Source of the DNA: Desulfotomaculum sp.
GTDB lineage: Bacteria; Bacillota; Desulfotomaculia; Desulfotomaculales; Nap2-2B
Assembly: GCA_003513005.1 (NCBI GenBank)
Contig: DOTD01000072.1
Coordinates: 86,380-93,443, forward strand
Direction: 5' to 3'
DNA length: 7,064 nucleotides
The notes beneath the pieces are model-generated. The model did no database searches, was not told the DNA's origin, and worked only from the letters and a program-made list of their open reading frames with translations. Shown one piece after another: positions 4,733-7,064 of the stretch. The first letter of the stretch is position 1; every line of letters begins with the position of its first letter. Position numbers and translations under genes: made by a program.

Positions 4733-6923
4733 TTACAGAAAAGATAAACTGGGAGAAATTTTGGCGTTTCATCCGCATGCCTGCCTCACCTGCGCACAGC
4801 GGGAAGGCTGCAGCAGGACACAGTGCTCCAGCAACGTGAAGGAAGACGAGCGCTGCTGTGTCAGGCTGGGAAATTGTGAACTTCAAAAGGCAGCCGAATA
4901 CGTCGGGATTAAGCAGGATATACCGGGATATATACCGGCCAATCTGCCTGTTTTTGAAGATCACCCCCTGTTTACCCGGGATTATAATCTTTGTATCGGC
5001 TGCCAGCGCTGTGTGCGGATATGCAGGGACGTACGCGGCGTGGAAGCGCTGAAAATAATTGAATTGGACAATGGATGTAAAATTGCGTCATCCATAGAAC
5101 TGACCCTGGAAGACTCGGGATGCCGTTTTTGCACTGCCTGTGTGGAAGTATGCCCGACTGGCGCCCTTCGGGATAAGGAAACCAAAAAAGGGAGAAAGGA
5201 AGAAATACTTCTTCCCTGCCGCAGCGGCTGTCCGGCAAATGTGGATATTCCCCGTTACGTCAGGCTGATTGCCCAGGAAAAATTTGCCGAGGCCAACGCA
5301 GTGATCAGAGAAACTGTTCCCCTTCCGGCTTCGCTGGGCAGGGTTTGCTTCCACCCTTGCGAGGATAATTGCCGGAGGGGGCAGATTGACCAGGAGATAT
5401 CAATCTGCCGGCTGAAAAGATTTGTATCCGATGAAGACCTGGGCTGGTGGCGGGAACAACTAAAACCCGTAGATTCAAGCGGGAAAAAGGTGGCGGTAAT
5501 CGGATCGGGCCCGGCCGGGTTGACAGCGGCATACTTCCTGGCCCGCAAAGGCTACGCGGTTACTGTGCTGGAAGCCCTTGAGGAGCAGGGAGGCATGCTG
5601 CGCACGGGAATTCCCGCTTACAGGCTGCCCAAAGATGTTCTGGCAAAAGAGATTCAAGAAATAAAAGACTGCGGTGTGAAAATTGAAACTGGTGTAAAAG
5701 TTGCCGATTCCTCAGCTCTGCTGAAGCAGGGCTATGACGCAGTACTGGTCGCCACGGGCAATCCCCTGGCTGCTTCCTTGAGGGTTCAGGGTGAAGACCT
5801 GGAAGGCGTGATTCTCGGTCTGGACTTTTTACGCAGGGTCAATTTGGGCGAGACAGTTCCCCTGGGAGAAAAGGTTGCCGTTATCGGAGGCGGCAATGTC
5901 GCTGTCGACACGGCCAGGGTTGCCCTTCGCCTGGGGGCGCGCAATGTTGAAATGTACTGTCTGGAAAATGAGCAGGAGATGCCTGCCTGGCCGGAGGAAG
6001 TTGAAATGGCCGGAAAAGAAGGAGTCACTGTTCACTTCCGGAAAGGCGTTGCCTCAATTAGCGGTGACAAAAAGGCAAGTGGGTTTTTTAGCATAGAAGT
6101 AGCCTCGTTTTTTGATGAATACGAAAAGTTTAACCCTGAATATATACCTGGCACGGAGGAGCCTGTCCAGGCTGACAATATTCTCGTGTCAATCGGCCAA
6201 AGATCTGAAACGTCTGTGCTGCCGGGAGCGGTCGAAATAAAGTCGGGAACCACTCCTGTGGCAGGTATATTTGCAGCGGGTGATGTGGCGACCGGTCCTT
6301 CCTCCGTAATCAAGGCTATCGCCCACACCCGCAATGTCGTTTCCGAAATTGACAGGTTTCTCGGCGGGGACGGGGATATCAAAGAGGCGCTGGTCCCTGT
6401 TACTCCCGTAAATCCATACATAGGGAAGGATGATGATTTCCTTAAAAGGAAGCGCCACGGTATAATGGCCAGGTTGTGGCGCCCTGTTCAGCCAGGGGAA
6501 TGCTGCCCTTCCGGTGAGTCGCTAAGCATGAAGTTTTTTGAAACCGGGCTCGGCCTTGATGAATTTATGGCGGTGGACGAGGCGGCCCGCTGCCTGCAAT
6601 GTGACTTAAGGTTTGCAATCTCACCCGCAGAACTTCCCCCGGCGGAAGATCTGCTTGGCTTTGACGCCGAAAACATAGCCTCGGCGCCGGATGTCGAAGG
6701 GGTTTACCAACTCTTCGACGATCATAAAGAAGTTATGGCCATCGCCGGAACATCTAACTTGAGGCAGGCGCTGGTGGAGAAAATGGAAGACGGATCGAAC
6801 GCGCAGTTCTTCATTTATGAAGAGGAGCCCATGTACACCAAGCGGGAAAGTGAATTGCTGCAGATGTATTTGCAGGAACATGGAAAGCTGCCCTCGGGCA
6901 GCGACGATGATGACCTGTTTTAG
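4560..6923 (+). CDS. NuoG-like/GltD-like NAD(P)H-dependent iron-sulfur flavoprotein, N-terminally truncated
   Basis: Predicted soluble electron-transfer enzyme moving electrons between NAD(P)H, FAD and ferredoxin-like clusters. Domains in order: [2Fe-2S] ferredoxin remnant with Cys11, Cys22, Cys25, Cys39; NuoG-type His-Cys cluster with His71, Cys75, Cys78, Cys84; two [4Fe-4S] sites, CIGCQRCVRIC (145-155) and CRFCTACVEVCP (188-199); a GltD/dihydropyrimidine dehydrogenase-type cysteine domain (Cys220, 224, 263, 267, 271); FAD site VIGSGPAG (313-320); NAD(P)H site VIGGGNVAVD (441-450); FAD clamp FAAGDVATGPSSVIKAI (571-587); CLQC (678-681); and a C-terminal domain from about 713 resembling GIY-YIG. 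About 20-30 residues expected before GIYIPSLC are missing. The ATG at 4560 is the first start after an in-frame TGA (4548-4550), has no Shine-Dalgarno, and lies inside the activator fragment's frame, so expression is doubtful. All cluster cysteines are kept. It probably once supplied electrons to the neighbouring activator/dehydratase. Confidence 0.85.
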   Translation: MIPGIYIPSLCSHPDLVPAGICGICAVEIEGKEELVQACETKVTPGMNIFSKTKRVLDYRKDKLGEILAFHPHACLTCAQREGCSRTQCSSNVKEDERCCVRLGNCELQKAAEYVGIKQDIPGYIPANLPVFEDHPLFTRDYNLCIGCQRCVRICRDVRGVEALKIIELDNGCKIASSIELTLEDSGCRFCTACVEVCPTGALRDKETKKGRKEEILLPCRSGCPANVDIPRYVRLIAQEKFAEANAVIRETVPLPASLGRVCFHPCEDNCRRGQIDQEISICRLKRFVSDEDLGWWREQLKPVDSSGKKVAVIGSGPAGLTAAYFLARKGYAVTVLEALEEQGGMLRTGIPAYRLPKDVLAKEIQEIKDCGVKIETGVKVADSSALLKQGYDAVLVATGNPLAASLRVQGEDLEGVILGLDFLRRVNLGETVPLGEKVAVIGGGNVAVDTARVALRLGARNVEMYCLENEQEMPAWPEEVEMAGKEGVTVHFRKGVASISGDKKASGFFSIEVASFFDEYEKFNPEYIPGTEEPVQADNILVSIGQRSETSVLPGAVEIKSGTTPVAGIFAAGDVATGPSSVIKAIAHTRNVVSEIDRFLGGDGDIKEALVPVTPVNPYIGKDDDFLKRKRHGIMARLWRPVQPGECCPSGESLSMKFFETGLGLDEFMAVDEAARCLQCDLRFAISPAELPPAEDLLGFDAENIASAPDVEGVYQLFDDHKEVMAIAGTSNLRQALVEKMEDGSNAQFFIYEEEPMYTKRESELLQMYLQEHGKLPSGSDDDDLF

Positions 6924-6937
6924 TTGACTGAAGTAAA

Positions 6938-6967
6938 ACCGGGTAAGATTTCTGTCTTGTCGCCGGT
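6938..6967 (+). terminator. Hairpin after the flavoprotein gene
   Basis: ACCGG (6938-6942) pairs with CCGGT (6963-6967), and AAGA (6945-6948) with TCTT (6955-6958) around loop TTTCTG, giving an interrupted stem 15 bases after the stop. No T-run follows, so factor-independent termination is uncertain. The remaining bases to 7064 are AT-rich and show no convincing gene. Confidence 0.35.
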
Positions 6968-7064
6968 ATGTGATATTATGTTATGTAATGTTACGGAGCA
7001 TTAAAAATATGAGATATATAATTTCCTTATTAACACTACAGTGATGAGTATTAAAGCTCTTTGA

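Noticed and set aside
4512..4964. Long minus-strand frame of 150 codons
   Set aside because: It lies antisense to well-supported activator and flavoprotein coding sequence and shows no family motifs.
7009..7044. Eleven-codon ATG frame near the right edge
   Set aside because: It is too short, has a weak ribosome-binding site and no recognisable product.

Overview
The window looks like a stretch of a Gram-positive, anaerobic Clostridia chromosome, most like the Peptococcaceae (Pelotomaculum/Desulfotomaculum-type syntrophs and sulfate reducers). This assignment is inference. It rests on purine-rich Shine-Dalgarno sites, TTG and GTG starts, a DUF4125 protein, remnants of a 2-hydroxyacyl-CoA dehydratase / benzoyl-CoA reductase type system, and a large iron-sulfur flavoprotein of the kind these anaerobes use for electron transfer. 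No rRNA, tRNA, CRISPR array or complete transposase gene was seen.

Layout, left to right. Positions 1-198 are a non-coding leader with hairpins. A HAD-family hydrolase (199-987) is followed by a conserved hypothetical protein with a ParB/sulfiredoxin-like signature (1047-1679). The last 29 codons of the HAD gene lie inside a short mobile element (copy A, 898-1021). Next is a 155-bp inverted-repeat MITE/REPIN-like element (1682-1836), a scrap of a zinc-knuckle reading frame, and a small Cro/CI-type HTH regulator (1908-2141). An array of about eleven 10-bp repeats, almost every one holding a Shine-Dalgarno core, then leads into coaE, dephospho-CoA kinase (2244-2843). A DUF4125 protein on the minus strand (2818-3456) overlaps the end of coaE.

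From 3457 rightwards is a promoter/leader region, then a decayed operon. It holds the first 86 codons of a 2-hydroxyacyl-CoA dehydratase (HgdB/BcrC-like) subunit, a REP-like hairpin (3998-4040), a second copy of the short mobile element (copy B, 4043-4143), the C-terminal half of the matching BadF/BcrA-type activator ATPase, and a near-complete 787-residue NuoG-like/GltD-like iron-sulfur flavoprotein (4560-6923) that has lost the start of its [2Fe-2S] domain. In an intact ancestor these three genes probably formed one electron-transfer pathway: NAD(P)H to flavoprotein to ferredoxin or activator, then ATP-driven reduction of the dehydratase/reductase. Here the first two are pseudogenes and only the flavoprotein could still make a substantial product.

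The most notable new structure is the pair of short elements A (124 bp) and B (101 bp). Both begin AGACATC just after a TTGAT/TTGTT pentamer, both end CAGTTGAC, and both carry the same conserved blocks. They look like non-autonomous IS200/IS605-type elements, possibly carrying a TnpB guide-RNA-like right end. Both entered a coding sequence in the same reading frame and now supply its C-terminus. The second is the decamer array of Shine-Dalgarno cores in front of coaE.
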